Of a stretch of 64,000 nt of DNA, positions 23,197-32,408 are shown piece after piece. This DNA comes from Cupriavidus taiwanensis. Its GTDB lineage: Bacteria > Pseudomonadota > Gammaproteobacteria > Burkholderiales > Burkholderiaceae. The stretch is from NCBI RefSeq assembly GCF_900250115.1, contig NZ_LT984803.1, positions 3,437,583-3,501,582 of the forward strand, given 5' to 3'. Within the stretch, counting starts at the first letter, position 1, and every line of letters starts with the position of its first letter. The position numbers were made by a program, and so were the translations under genes. The notes below the pieces were generated by a model that saw only the letters and a program-made list of their open reading frames with translations, was not told where the DNA came from and did no database searches.

Positions 23197-24462
23197 ATGC
23201 CCAGGCTCGCCACCATCGTGAGCGTTATCGGAACCGCACTCGCGGGCGCAATGGCGTACGGTTTCCTCTCAGGTGGTCACGATGACAAGCTGCTGACCGC
23301 AGCTTCTTCGGCAAAGCCCTTTGGATCTTCACCAGCAGACGCCAATCCGACTATCGCCGATACCGCTGCTACGGCCGCCGAGCAATCAGAGCCAGCCGAT
23401 CCAGGCAGGTTTTCCAGCAAAATTCGAGACATCCTGGAGAACACCGATCTGACTGCTGACGAGAAATCGGATCAACTATGGAGAATCTTTGAACGCCATG
23501 CGCGGGAGCCGGAGACCGCACGCTATCTGCTGGATTCGATGCAGTTCATTAAGCCGATAAACAAGAAACGTGTGATTGAACGTGTTGAAGCAGCATTGCA
23601 TCGTGGCACCCATGAAGACGGCGTGAAGCGGGCGCTGATTAATCTTCTTGCCGCGCAATTTGAACGCGATGCGGCGATTACTGCCGCTGCAGAAGCCCAG
23701 CTTCCGGGCAACCCCTTGGTGCTTGCGTCGCTGCGTAAGGCGGCAAATTCCGGTGATCATGCAACCGCTCATCAGGCGGTATTGCAGTACTCGCGGCTTG
23801 GTGAAGTGCAGGATAGCCTCACTCAGTTAGGCACGGCGAGGTCAAATGGCGCAATTGATACCAGCGAATATGCAAGGGAAATCGCCTTTCACCTCCCTCT
23901 CATTAAGGATCCCGTACAACAGCAACAGTTGTTGGATCTCATGGAAGGTTGCGATCTTCCCGGCCAGGAACTGGCAGACCTGCTGGCGACGACAGCCCAG
24001 TTGCCCCATGCGCTTTCGTCCCTTGCACCCGTTGCACTGCACACCATCCGCAGGATTCTCGATAACAACCCACCGGCCTTTGCCGTCGATTTACTGGACA
24101 TGGATGTCCTGGCGCTGGCTCGGTACAACCGTTGGGCCGGCGCCAGCAGCGAAATTGCGCACGCCCTGTCCGGCGAACCGGTGCCAGACCTGCTTGCCAA
24201 CCTGGTTATGCTTCCGGATGCGGATCCTCGCGCCCTTATTGCCGTAGCGGTTTCACCAATGTCCGAACCCGTGATGCAGGTCCTGACTGAACGCGGCTTG
24301 GTGAATGAAGCGCTTCAGCGACTGGACCGGTTTGAATCAGCCCCCGGGGATACTGCCGTAGCGAGCGGCATCGTTGCAGATATCCGAGCAAAACTGATCA
24401 GGCACTTGCTTAGCCCCATCTCCCCAGCGAGCGCCTTGAAACCGGTGGATCCACTCAAGTAG
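23197..24462 (+). CDS. Membrane-anchored helical protein, unknown; C-terminus altered by IS remnant
   Basis: A 421-residue protein with an N-terminal hydrophobic anchor (IVSVIGTALAGAMAYGFL), a low-complexity linker, then a helical-repeat body (LTADEKSDQLWRIFERHA; RYLLDSMQFI). No known family is recognised. The last 17 codons (24409-24462) are the antisense of a truncated transposase reading frame, so the original C-terminus was probably replaced. It is coupled in location with the papain-like gene before it (21-base gap) and shares its lower GC; a two-gene unit is likely. Confidence 0.55.
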   Translation: MPRLATIVSVIGTALAGAMAYGFLSGGHDDKLLTAASSAKPFGSSPADANPTIADTAATAAEQSEPADPGRFSSKIRDILENTDLTADEKSDQLWRIFERHAREPETARYLLDSMQFIKPINKKRVIERVEAALHRGTHEDGVKRALINLLAAQFERDAAITAAAEAQLPGNPLVLASLRKAANSGDHATAHQAVLQYSRLGEVQDSLTQLGTARSNGAIDTSEYAREIAFHLPLIKDPVQQQQLLDLMEGCDLPGQELADLLATTAQLPHALSSLAPVALHTIRRILDNNPPAFAVDLLDMDVLALARYNRWAGASSEIAHALSGEPVPDLLANLVMLPDADPRALIAVAVSPMSEPVMQVLTERGLVNEALQRLDRFESAPGDTAVASGIVADIRAKLIRHLLSPISPASALKPVDPLK

Positions 24463-24506
24463 CGCTCAACGATATCGCGCTTGAACTTCTCATCATAATT
24501 CGCCAT
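24408..24506 (-). pseudogene. Truncated IS3-type transposase OrfA fragment
   Basis: The first 33 codons (MANYDEKFKRDIVERYLSG, FKALAGEMGLS) match the N-terminal helix-turn-helix of IS3-family OrfA. Similarity ends abruptly near 24408 and the frame continues into antisense of the neighbouring gene. No OrfB is present. Confidence 0.7.
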
Positions 24507-24512
24507 GAAAAA

Positions 24513-24550
24513 CACCCCAAAGGTTGGATGCGTGTCCAACTTTTGGGGTG
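24513..24550. repeat. Head-to-head insertion-sequence ends
   Basis: CACCCCAAAGGTTGGA (24513-24528) and TCCAACTTTTGGGGTG (24535-24550) are inverted copies with one mismatch, six bases apart. The left one is the start of the OrfA fragment; the right one is a second, solitary end. Confidence 0.65.
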
Positions 24551-24601
24551 CCGTTCAAGAGGATGGCGCATCCCGTAGCGCGGAACTGCCGGATCGACGG
24601 C

Positions 24602-25753
24602 TTACTTCCCGCCCACCGTCTCCAGCACCGTCCACTTGCCGCCCACGACCTTGTAGACCGTGATGCCGCCATCCTTCAGGTCGCCGCGCGCGTCGTACGC
24701 CAGCGTCTTGGTGGTCACGCCCTGCATGTTGGTGGCGGCCAGCACCGGCAGGTAGCGCGCCGGGTCGGTCGAGCCGGCCTTGACCATGGCCGTCATCATC
24801 GCGGTGGCGCCGTCATAGGCGTACGGCGAGTAGGTCTGCACCTTCGAGCCGAAGCGCTTCTCGTACTTCTTCTCGTAGGCGGCGCCGCCGGGCATCTGAT
24901 CCAGCGGCAGGCCGGCCAGCGACACCACGGTACCTTCGGCGGCCGGGCCGGCGAGCTTCAGGAAGTTGTCGGTCTTGGACATTTCGCCCGACACCAGCGG
25001 GGCCTTGATGCCCAGTTCCTTGACCTGCTTGGCCATCGGCGCGGACTGCGTCTCGGCGCCGCCGTAGAAGATGATGTCCGGGTTGCTGCGCTTGATGTTG
25101 GTCAGCACGGCCTTGAAGTCCACCGCCTTGTCGTTGGTGAACTCGCGGCGCACGACCTTGCCGCCGGCGGCCTTGGCGGCCTTTTCGAACTCGTCGGCCA
25201 GGCCCTGGCCGTAGGCGGTGCGGTCATCGACGATGGCGATGTTCTTCGCGCCCAGCTTCTTCACCACGAAGGCGCCGATCACCGAACCCTGCTGGGTGTC
25301 CGAAGTCATCATGCGGAAGGTGGTCTTGAAGCCCTGCTTGGTGTATTCCGGCGCGGTCGCCATGGCGATCTGCGGAATGCCGGCGCGGTTGTAGACCATC
25401 GACGCCGGGATGGTGGTGCCCGAGTTGAAGTGCCCCAGCATGCCCTGGATGCCGTTGTCGACCAGCTTCTGCGCCACCACCGAGCCGGTCTTGGGATCGG
25501 CCTGGTCGTCTTCGGAGACCAGCACGAACTTGACTTCCTTGCCGCCGATCTTGGGCTTGGTGGCATTCATGTCCTCGATCGCGAGGATGATGCCATTCTG
25601 CATGTCCTTGCCGTACTGGGCCTGGCCGCCGGTCATCGGGCCGGCGTAGCCCAGCTTGATTTCCTGCGCCTGCGCGAACGCGGCGGAGGCGGCGGTCAGG
25701 CCGGCCAGGGTCAGGGCAACGGTCATTGCCGTCTTGTGGAAGGTCGAGCTCAT
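24602..25753 (-). CDS. Branched-chain amino acid ABC transporter substrate-binding protein
   Basis: A 383-residue LivK-family receptor with a signal peptide (TVALTLAGLTAASAAFAQ) and a mature start QEIKLGYAGPMTGGQAQYGKD. The two-lobed type I fold is visible through VAQKLVDNGIQGMLGHFNSG and GVTTKTLAYDARGDLK. The ATG at 25753 has AAGGAG upstream; a 5' extension to 25891 is unlikely. It lies 158 bases downstream of putA on the same strand and has no adjacent permease genes. The ligand is probably a branched-chain or other hydrophobic amino acid. Confidence 0.85.
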   Translation of the reverse strand: MSSTFHKTAMTVALTLAGLTAASAAFAQAQEIKLGYAGPMTGGQAQYGKDMQNGIILAIEDMNATKPKIGGKEVKFVLVSEDDQADPKTGSVVAQKLVDNGIQGMLGHFNSGTTIPASMVYNRAGIPQIAMATAPEYTKQGFKTTFRMMTSDTQQGSVIGAFVVKKLGAKNIAIVDDRTAYGQGLADEFEKAAKAAGGKVVRREFTNDKAVDFKAVLTNIKRSNPDIIFYGGAETQSAPMAKQVKELGIKAPLVSGEMSKTDNFLKLAGPAAEGTVVSLAGLPLDQMPGGAAYEKKYEKRFGSKVQTYSPYAYDGATAMMTAMVKAGSTDPARYLPVLAATNMQGVTTKTLAYDARGDLKDGGITVYKVVGGKWTVLETVGGK

Positions 25754-25911
25754 CAGATCTCCTTGGGTCCCAAATGGTGCCGATGTGGTGCCGTTGCCGG
25801 CAGTTGTATTGCGGCGCGGCCTGGCAGTGCCGCACCGTGCTTTCTCTGCGCGTCGGGGCGGGATCGCCGCCGCCGCCGCGCGCTTCGACATGACGCCGTC
25901 CGAGGGTTGCC

Positions 25912-28900
25912 TCAGCCGATCGTCATCAAACTGGCATTGCCGCCCGCCGCCGCGGTGTTGACCGAGAGCGAGCGCTCGATCAGCAGACGGTCGAGCGCAA
26001 TATTCCGTTCCCCCTGCGCCAGGCCCTGCACGCCGATGATCGGACCGGAGCGCGCCGCCACCTGCTCGCAGACCGTGCGCAGCTGGTCCGAATCGCCGTG
26101 GTGCAGCACCGCATCGATTGCCGTGTCCGCCGCGGTCCAGTCGGCCACCATGCGGACGCGCGATTGTACGCCCTTAGGCAGGCGCGCAAACAGCCCCCGG
26201 CCGACAGGGTTTTCCGGCCATACCGCCTCGGCGCCGACCGTCAGCACGGCGCCCAGCTGCAGCGCCAGGTCGGCCTCCTGCGTGGCCAGGCACAACACCC
26301 GCTCGCGCGCCAGCAGGGTGTAGGTGTTGCGCTCGCCGGTGGGTCCCGCCAGCGTCACCGCCAGGCCCGAGGCCGAGGCCTCGGCGAAGCGCTCGCACGC
26401 GGCCGCCACCTCGGGCAGCTCGCGGCGCGCCCACTCGCGGAAGGCCTCGGTGGCGCGCACGGCTTCGTCGTCCGGTCCCACGGTCTGGGCGCCGCCGGCG
26501 CCGGCATTGACGTCGGCCGCGCGCACGCTGCGCGCCACCGCGTCCTGCGGACAGACCGACAGCAGCCGGTGCAGGTAGAGCGGGCCGCCGGCCTTGGGAC
26601 CGGTGCCCGACAGCGCCTCGCCGCCGAACGGCTGCACCCCCACCACCGCGCCGACGATATTGCGGTTCACATACAGGTTGCCCACCTGGGCGCGGCTGAC
26701 GATAAACGAGATGGTCTCGTCGATGCGGGTATGGATACCCAGCGTCAGGCCATAGCCGGTGCCGTTGATCTGGCTGACCATGGTGTCCAGCGCCGCGCGC
26801 GGGAACCGCACCACGTGCAGCACCGGGCCGAAGACTTCGCGCTTGAGCTCCTCGATGCTGTCCAGCTCGATCAGCGTCGGCGGCACGAAGGTGCCGTGGC
26901 GGCAGCTGGCGCCCTGGGCGGCGTTGGGGTCGGCCTGATGGACGCGGCGGCCCTTGGCGCGCATCGCATCGATATGGCGCACGATGTTGGCGCGCGCCTC
27001 TTGGTCGATCACCGGGCCGACATCGGTCGACAGGCGGTCCGGGTTGGCCATGGTCAGTTCCTGCATCGCGCCCTTGAGCATTTCCAGCACGCGCTCGGCC
27101 ACGTCCTCCTGCAGGCACAGCACGCGCAGCGCCGAGCAGCGCTGGCCGGCCGAATCGAAGGCGGAATTGACCACGTCGCCGACCACCTGCTCGGCCAGCG
27201 CCGAGGAGTCGACGATCATCGCGTTCTGGCCGCCGGTTTCGGCGATCAGCGGAATCGGACGGCCGGCCGCGTCCAGGCGCCCGGCAACATTGCGCTGCAG
27301 GATACGCGCGACCTCGGTCGAGCCCGTGAACATCACGCCCTTGACGCGGGCGTCGCCCACCAGCGCGGCGCCGACGGTCTCGCCGCGGCCCGGCAGCAGC
27401 TGCACCGCGCCGGCCGGGACGCCGGCCTCGCGCAGCAGCTTCACCGCGGCGGCGGCGATCAGCGGGGTCTGCTCGGCGGGCTTGGCCAGCACCGGGTTGC
27501 CGGCGGCCAGCGCGGCCGCCACCTGGCCGGTGAAGATCGCCAGCGGGAAGTTCCACGGGCTGATGCAGACCACCGGACCGAGCGGGCGATGGGTCTCGTT
27601 GTCGAACCCGCGGCGCACCTCGGCGGCGTAGTAGCGCAGGAAGTCCACCGCCTCGCGCACTTCGGCGATGGCATTGGAGAAGGTCTTGCCGGCCTCGCGC
27701 ATGATGATGCCCATCAGCGACTGCATCTGGGCTTCCATCAGGTCGGCGGCGCGCTCCAGCGCGGCGGCGCGCACCTCGGGCGGCGTCGCCTGCCAGATCG
27801 GCGCGGTATTGACCGCGGCCTGCAGCGCGGCGTCGACGTCGGCCTGGCTGGCTTCGGTGACATGGCCGACCACGTCCCGGTGATCGGCGGGGTTCAGCAC
27901 CGGCGTGGTGATGGCATCGGCAAGCTGCGCGGCGACTTGCGCGGCGCCCAGCATCGGCTCGGCGACCAGGCGCTCGCCGGTGCCGGCCAGCAGCGCCGAC
28001 GACAGCGAAGCCAGGCGATGCTCGTTGGCCAGGTCGATGCCGGCCGAGTTGGGCCGGCTCTTGCCATACAGCGTGCGCGGCGACGGAATGCGCGGATGCG
28101 GCAGGCCGAGCACGCCTTCGTCGCGATGCATGGCCTCGACCACCGCCACCGGATCGGCAACCAGCTCGTCCAGCGAGATGGTGTCGTCGGCAATGCGGTT
28201 GACGAACGAGGTGTTGGCGCCGTTCTCCAGCAGCCGGCGCACCAGGTAGGCCAGCAGCGTCTCATGCGTGCCGACCGGCGCGTAGATGCGGCAGGGCCGG
28301 TTGAACTTGCCGTCGGCGGTGGGGCCAACCACCTGGTCGTACAGCGGCTCGCCCATGCCGTGCAGGCACTGGAACTCATACTGGCCCGGGTAGTAGCTGT
28401 GGCCGGCGATCTGGTAGATCGCCGACAGCGTATGCGCGTTGTGGGTGGCGAACTGCGGGTAGATCGCGTCGGGCACCGACAGCAGCTTGCGCGCGCAGGC
28501 GAGGTACGACACGTCGGTGTAGACCTTGCGCGTGTAGACCGGATAGCCCTCCAGACCTTCCACCTGGCCGCGCTTGATCTCGCTGTCCCAGTAGGCGCCC
28601 TTGACCAGGCGGATCATCAGGCGGTGGCGGCTGCGGCGGGCCAGGTCGATCAGGTAGTCGATCACGAACGGGCAGCGCTTCTGGTAGCCCTGCACCACGA
28701 AGCCGATGCCGTTCCAGCCGGCCAGCTCGGGCTCGAAGCACAGGCGCTCGAGCAGGTCCAGCGAGATCTCGAGGCGGTCGGCTTCCTCGGCGTCGATATT
28801 GATGCCGATGTCGTACTGGCGCGCCAGCAGCGTCAGCGACTTCAGGCGCTCGTACAACTCGCCCACCACGCGCTCGTGCTGCGTGCGGCTGTAGCGCGGG

Positions 28901-29901
28901 TGCAGCGCCGACAGCTTGATCGAGATGCCCGGGCCCTCGTAGATGCCGCGTCCGCGCGAGGCCTGGCCGATGGCGTGGATGGCCTGCTCGTACGACGCCA
29001 GGTAGCGCGCGGCATCGGCCTCGGTCATGGCGGCCTCGCCCAGCATGTCGTAGGAGTAGCGGAAGCCCTCGGCCTCGTAGCGGCGCGCGTTGGCAAGCGC
29101 CTCGGAAATGGTCTCGCCGGTGACGAACTGCTCGCCCATCAGGCGCATCGCCATGTCCACGCCCTTGCGGATCAACGGCTCGCCGCCCTTGCCGATGATG
29201 CGCGTGAGCGCGCGGGTCAGGCCCGATTCAGTGTGCGTGGCAACCAGCTTGCCGGTCAGCAGCAGGCCCCAGGTGGCGGCGTTGACGAACAGCGAGGGGC
29301 TCTGGCCCAGGTGCGACTGCCAGTTGGCGCCGCTGATCTTGTCGCGGATCAGCGCGTCGCGCGTGGCCTTGTCGGGAATGCGCAGCAGGGCCTCGGCCAG
29401 GCACATCAGTGCCACGCCTTCCTGGGACGACAGCGAGAATTCCTGGATCAGCCCCTGCACCAGGCCTTCTCGTCCGGTGCCGACCTTCTGCTCGCGCAGC
29501 CGCGTCGCCAGTGCCTTGGCCATCTTGATCGCGGCCTCGGCCTGCTGCTGCGGCAGGCGCGCCTGTTCCAGCAGCACCGGCACGCAATCGGTTTCCGGAC
29601 GGCGGTAGGCCGAAGTGATGGCCGCGCGCAGCACCGACTGCGGCTGGATGCTCTGCGCGAATTCCAGGAAGGGCTGCGGCGCGGCGTCGCCATGGACCAT
29701 CTCGGTCCCGTCGCTGCCCTCGCCGTCAGCGCTGGCGGCTCCGGCATCGTACGGCAGGTGGCCGCGCTCGATCTGCTCGAGGTAGCTGAAGATCGCCTGC
29801 TTGATCAGCCAGTGCGGGGTGCGGTCGATCGATTGGGCAACGCGCTTGAGGCGGTCGCGGGAGGCGTCGTCGAGCTTGACGCCAAGGGTGGTGGTAGCCA
29901 T
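25912..29901 (-). CDS. putA: Trifunctional PutA: proline dehydrogenase, P5C dehydrogenase and DNA-binding repressor
   Basis: A 1329-residue protein that oxidises proline to glutamate in two steps. Domains in order: N-terminal ribbon-helix-helix (about 1-50, TTTLGVKLDDASRDRLKRVA), the proline dehydrogenase barrel (about 230-560, with RLVKGAYWDSEIKRG), and an aldehyde dehydrogenase (about 640-1100, with ETGGQNAMIVDS and Cys in AGQRCSALR). A C-terminal PutA extension ends the protein. The ribbon-helix-helix makes it also the repressor of its own gene, and three GTTGCA boxes lie 126-171 bases upstream of the start. The ATG at 29901 is preferred over 29910. The FAD enzyme is peripheral at the inner membrane when proline is present. 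Confidence 0.97.
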   Translation of the reverse strand: MATTTLGVKLDDASRDRLKRVAQSIDRTPHWLIKQAIFSYLEQIERGHLPYDAGAASADGEGSDGTEMVHGDAAPQPFLEFAQSIQPQSVLRAAITSAYRRPETDCVPVLLEQARLPQQQAEAAIKMAKALATRLREQKVGTGREGLVQGLIQEFSLSSQEGVALMCLAEALLRIPDKATRDALIRDKISGANWQSHLGQSPSLFVNAATWGLLLTGKLVATHTESGLTRALTRIIGKGGEPLIRKGVDMAMRLMGEQFVTGETISEALANARRYEAEGFRYSYDMLGEAAMTEADAARYLASYEQAIHAIGQASRGRGIYEGPGISIKLSALHPRYSRTQHERVVGELYERLKSLTLLARQYDIGINIDAEEADRLEISLDLLERLCFEPELAGWNGIGFVVQGYQKRCPFVIDYLIDLARRSRHRLMIRLVKGAYWDSEIKRGQVEGLEGYPVYTRKVYTDVSYLACARKLLSVPDAIYPQFATHNAHTLSAIYQIAGHSYYPGQYEFQCLHGMGEPLYDQVVGPTADGKFNRPCRIYAPVGTHETLLAYLVRRLLENGANTSFVNRIADDTISLDELVADPVAVVEAMHRDEGVLGLPHPRIPSPRTLYGKSRPNSAGIDLANEHRLASLSSALLAGTGERLVAEPMLGAAQVAAQLADAITTPVLNPADHRDVVGHVTEASQADVDAALQAAVNTAPIWQATPPEVRAAALERAADLMEAQMQSLMGIIMREAGKTFSNAIAEVREAVDFLRYYAAEVRRGFDNETHRPLGPVVCISPWNFPLAIFTGQVAAALAAGNPVLAKPAEQTPLIAAAAVKLLREAGVPAGAVQLLPGRGETVGAALVGDARVKGVMFTGSTEVARILQRNVAGRLDAAGRPIPLIAETGGQNAMIVDSSALAEQVVGDVVNSAFDSAGQRCSALRVLCLQEDVAERVLEMLKGAMQELTMANPDRLSTDVGPVIDQEARANIVRHIDAMRAKGRRVHQADPNAAQGASCRHGTFVPPTLIELDSIEELKREVFGPVLHVVRFPRAALDTMVSQINGTGYGLTLGIHTRIDETISFIVSRAQVGNLYVNRNIVGAVVGVQPFGGEALSGTGPKAGGPLYLHRLLSVCPQDAVARSVRAADVNAGAGGAQTVGPDDEAVRATEAFREWARRELPEVAAACERFAEASASGLAVTLAGPTGERNTYTLLARERVLCLATQEADLALQLGAVLTVGAEAVWPENPVGRGLFARLPKGVQSRVRMVADWTAADTAIDAVLHHGDSDQLRTVCEQVAARSGPIIGVQGLAQGERNIALDRLLIERSLSVNTAAAGGNASLMTIG

Positions 29902-30026
29902 TGCGGGCAATTCTCCGAAAGACTGGAGCCGCCGCCGGTGCTACCTCGTCCGTGCCGACAGGCAGGGGCGCGCGACCGGCCGCAGCCTGTGAGCTGGCGC
30001 GATCTTACTCCCGAAAATCAACAAGG

Positions 30027-30072
30027 TGCAACCTTGTGCAACCCTATCGAAAACCCTAATTATAGGGTTGCA
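30027..30072. promoter_or_regulatory. putative PutA operators (three GTTGCA boxes)
   Basis: GTTGCA occurs on the minus strand at 30027-30032 and 30037-30042 (ten bases apart) and on the plus strand at 30067-30072. GTTGCA is the published core bound by the E. coli PutA ribbon-helix-helix. The AT-rich segment between the boxes (AACCCTAATTATAGGG) could hold the promoter. It is between priA and putA, which run in the same direction. Confidence 0.6.
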
Positions 30073-30095
30073 CTTTTGCTCCCATCTGCGGCCCG

Positions 30096-32408
30096 CTAGA
30101 TCCGCAAGGGATCGATTTCCAGCTGCCAGCGCACCCCCTTCACCGCCGTGCCTACCTCTGCGAAAGTCTGTACCCACTCGGCTACAAACCGTTGCAGTAC
30201 CGGGCGTGCGCTGGCTTCCACCAGCATCTGCGCCCGCTCGCGGTTGAACACGCGCACCATCGACATCGGCACCGGATCATGCAGTTGCACCCCCGCTGCC
30301 AGGGTGCAGTGCCCGGCATGCCGGCGCGCGGCCTCGAGGAACTCCAGCGCGCGCTCCAGCTGCCCGTGTTCGGCCGTGACCAGCACCTGGAAACAGAACG
30401 GGGGCAACCCGGCCTGGCGCCGCTCGCGCAACTGGCTGGCCGCGAATCCATCATAGTCATGGCGCGTCAGGGCCTGCAATGCGGGGGTATCGGGATAGCG
30501 GGTCTGGATCAGCACCTCGCCCGGCAGGCCCGCGCGCCCGGCCCGCCCCGCCACCTGCATCAGCGACGCAAACAGGTGCTCGGCGGCGCGGAAGTCGTGG
30601 CTGAACATGGCCGCGTCCGGATGGACGATGCCGACCAGGGTGACGCGCTGGAAGTCATGCCCCTTGGCCACCATCTGCGTGCCCACCAGGATGTCGACCT
30701 CGCCCGCGTGGACCTCGTCGAACATGGCCTGGGCGCTGCCCTTGCGGCGCGTGGAATCGGCGTCGATGCGGGCAATGCGGGCCTGCGGAAAGCGCGCCGC
30801 CAGCGCTTCCTCGATGCGCTGGGTGCCGCGCCCGAGCGGCGCGATATCGACATTGCCGCAGTCGGGACAGTGGTGCGGCACCGGCGCCTCGAGGCCGCAG
30901 TGGTGGCAGCGCAGGCGTCGCTCGGGCCGGTGCAGCACCAGGTACGCCGAGCAGCGCGGGCAGCCCGAGAGCCAGCCGCAGCTGTCGCAGGCAACCACCG
31001 GCGCATAGCCGCGCCGGTTCAGGAACAGCAGGCTTTGCTCGCCGCGCGCCAGGCGCGCGTCGATGGCCTCCAGCAACGGCACCGACAAGCCCTCGAACAG
31101 GGCACGCTGGCGCTGGCGCTCATGGTTCAGGTCGACCAGCCGCACCGCCGGCAGCGCCGCATCGGCCTGGGCGCGCTCGCGCAGCACCAGCTTGCGGTAG
31201 GTGCCCTGCCCGGCCCGCCACCAGGTTTCCATCGACGGCGTGGCCGAACCCAGCACCACCCGGATGCCGCGCTGCTTGGCGCGCCACACCGCCAGGTCGC
31301 GTGCGGAGTAGCGCAGCCCTTCCTGCTGCTTGTAGGAGGTGTCGTGCTCCTCGTCGACCACGATCAGCGCCAGCGCCGGCAGCGACGCCATTACCGCCAT
31401 GCGCGTGCCCAGCACGATGCGGGCCTCGCCGCGGTGCGCCGCCAGCCACTGCAGGCTGCGCTCCTGGTCGGCCAGGCCGCTGTGCAGTACCGCCAGCGGC
31501 AACTGCGGGAAGCGCGCCGCAATGCGGCCCTGCAGTTGCGGGGTCAGGTTGATTTCCGGCACCAGCATCAGCACCTGCGCGTGCGGATCACGCGCCAGCA
31601 CCGCCTGCATCGCATGCAGGTAGACCTCGGTCTTGCCGCTGCCGGTGACCCCATGCAGCAGGAACGGGGCAAAGCCTTCGGCCTCCGCAATGGCCTGCAC
31701 CGCGGCGCGCTGCTCGTCATGCAGCGGCGGCGCGGCCGATGGCGGCCGGGCGGGGTCGGTCGGCAACAAGGTGCGCGCGGTGCGACTGGCCTCGACCCAG
31801 CCGGCGGCCTGCCATTCGGCCAGCCGCGACGGTGCCGCGGCACAGAGGACGCGCGCCTGCGCCAGGGACAGCGGCTCGCCCGTGGCGGCGCGCTCGGCCA
31901 GCGCCTGGGCCAGCGCACGCACGCTGCGAGCGCGGGGCGGCACGGCCGCCAGCAAGGGCTCCGCCTGGCCAGGCAACACGCGGTATTCATCGGTGCGGGC
32001 ACGCTGGGCCAGGCTGGGCCAGCTTTCCGCCTCGCGCAGCGCGGGCGGCAAGGCCGGCAACATCACTTCGCCGAGCCGGCGCTGGTAGTAGCGCGCGGCA
32101 AAGGCTGCCAGCCCGATCCAGTCCGGCTGCAGCGGCGCCAGCCAGTCCAGCCGTTGCGCCACCGGCCGCAGCTTGTCCACAGGCACTGTGGATCCGTGTG
32201 CGAATTCGACCGCCACGCCGACCATGCTGCGGCGGCCGAACGGCACCACCACCAGGTCCCCTGGCGCGACGTCGGCAATGGCGAGGTAGTCGAAGCAGTC
32301 GTCGGCGGGCGTGTCGAGGGCAACCCGGATCACCAGCGGCACCGCCGAAGCCGCCGCGGAGGATGGCGCCACGGGCTCGCAAGGGAGCGTGCCGCTATCC
32401 GGCAGCAT
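30096..32408 (-). CDS. priA: Primosomal replication protein N' (PriA helicase)
   Basis: A 770-residue 3'-5' superfamily 2 helicase that restarts stalled replication forks. Features: N-terminal fork-binding domain (VIRVALDTPADDCFDYLA), Walker A GVTGSGKTEVYLHAM, Walker B DEEHDTSYKQQEG, and zinc-binding cysteines in CDSCGWLSGCPRC, CHHCGLEAP and CPDCGN. The C-terminal helicase segment is GTQMVAKGHDF. The start at 32408 gives a longer N-terminus than E. coli PriA, so an internal start cannot be excluded. Downstream on the same strand, 195 bases on, is putA. Confidence 0.95.
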   Translation of the reverse strand: MLPDSGTLPCEPVAPSSAAASAVPLVIRVALDTPADDCFDYLAIADVAPGDLVVVPFGRRSMVGVAVEFAHGSTVPVDKLRPVAQRLDWLAPLQPDWIGLAAFAARYYQRRLGEVMLPALPPALREAESWPSLAQRARTDEYRVLPGQAEPLLAAVPPRARSVRALAQALAERAATGEPLSLAQARVLCAAAPSRLAEWQAAGWVEASRTARTLLPTDPARPPSAAPPLHDEQRAAVQAIAEAEGFAPFLLHGVTGSGKTEVYLHAMQAVLARDPHAQVLMLVPEINLTPQLQGRIAARFPQLPLAVLHSGLADQERSLQWLAAHRGEARIVLGTRMAVMASLPALALIVVDEEHDTSYKQQEGLRYSARDLAVWRAKQRGIRVVLGSATPSMETWWRAGQGTYRKLVLRERAQADAALPAVRLVDLNHERQRQRALFEGLSVPLLEAIDARLARGEQSLLFLNRRGYAPVVACDSCGWLSGCPRCSAYLVLHRPERRLRCHHCGLEAPVPHHCPDCGNVDIAPLGRGTQRIEEALAARFPQARIARIDADSTRRKGSAQAMFDEVHAGEVDILVGTQMVAKGHDFQRVTLVGIVHPDAAMFSHDFRAAEHLFASLMQVAGRAGRAGLPGEVLIQTRYPDTPALQALTRHDYDGFAASQLRERRQAGLPPFCFQVLVTAEHGQLERALEFLEAARRHAGHCTLAAGVQLHDPVPMSMVRVFNRERAQMLVEASARPVLQRFVAEWVQTFAEVGTAVKGVRWQLEIDPLRI

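Noticed and set aside
26098..30099. A 1333-codon open frame on the plus strand
   Set aside because: It is the antisense of putA, whose frame has clear domains and operators; open antisense frames are expected in high-GC DNA.
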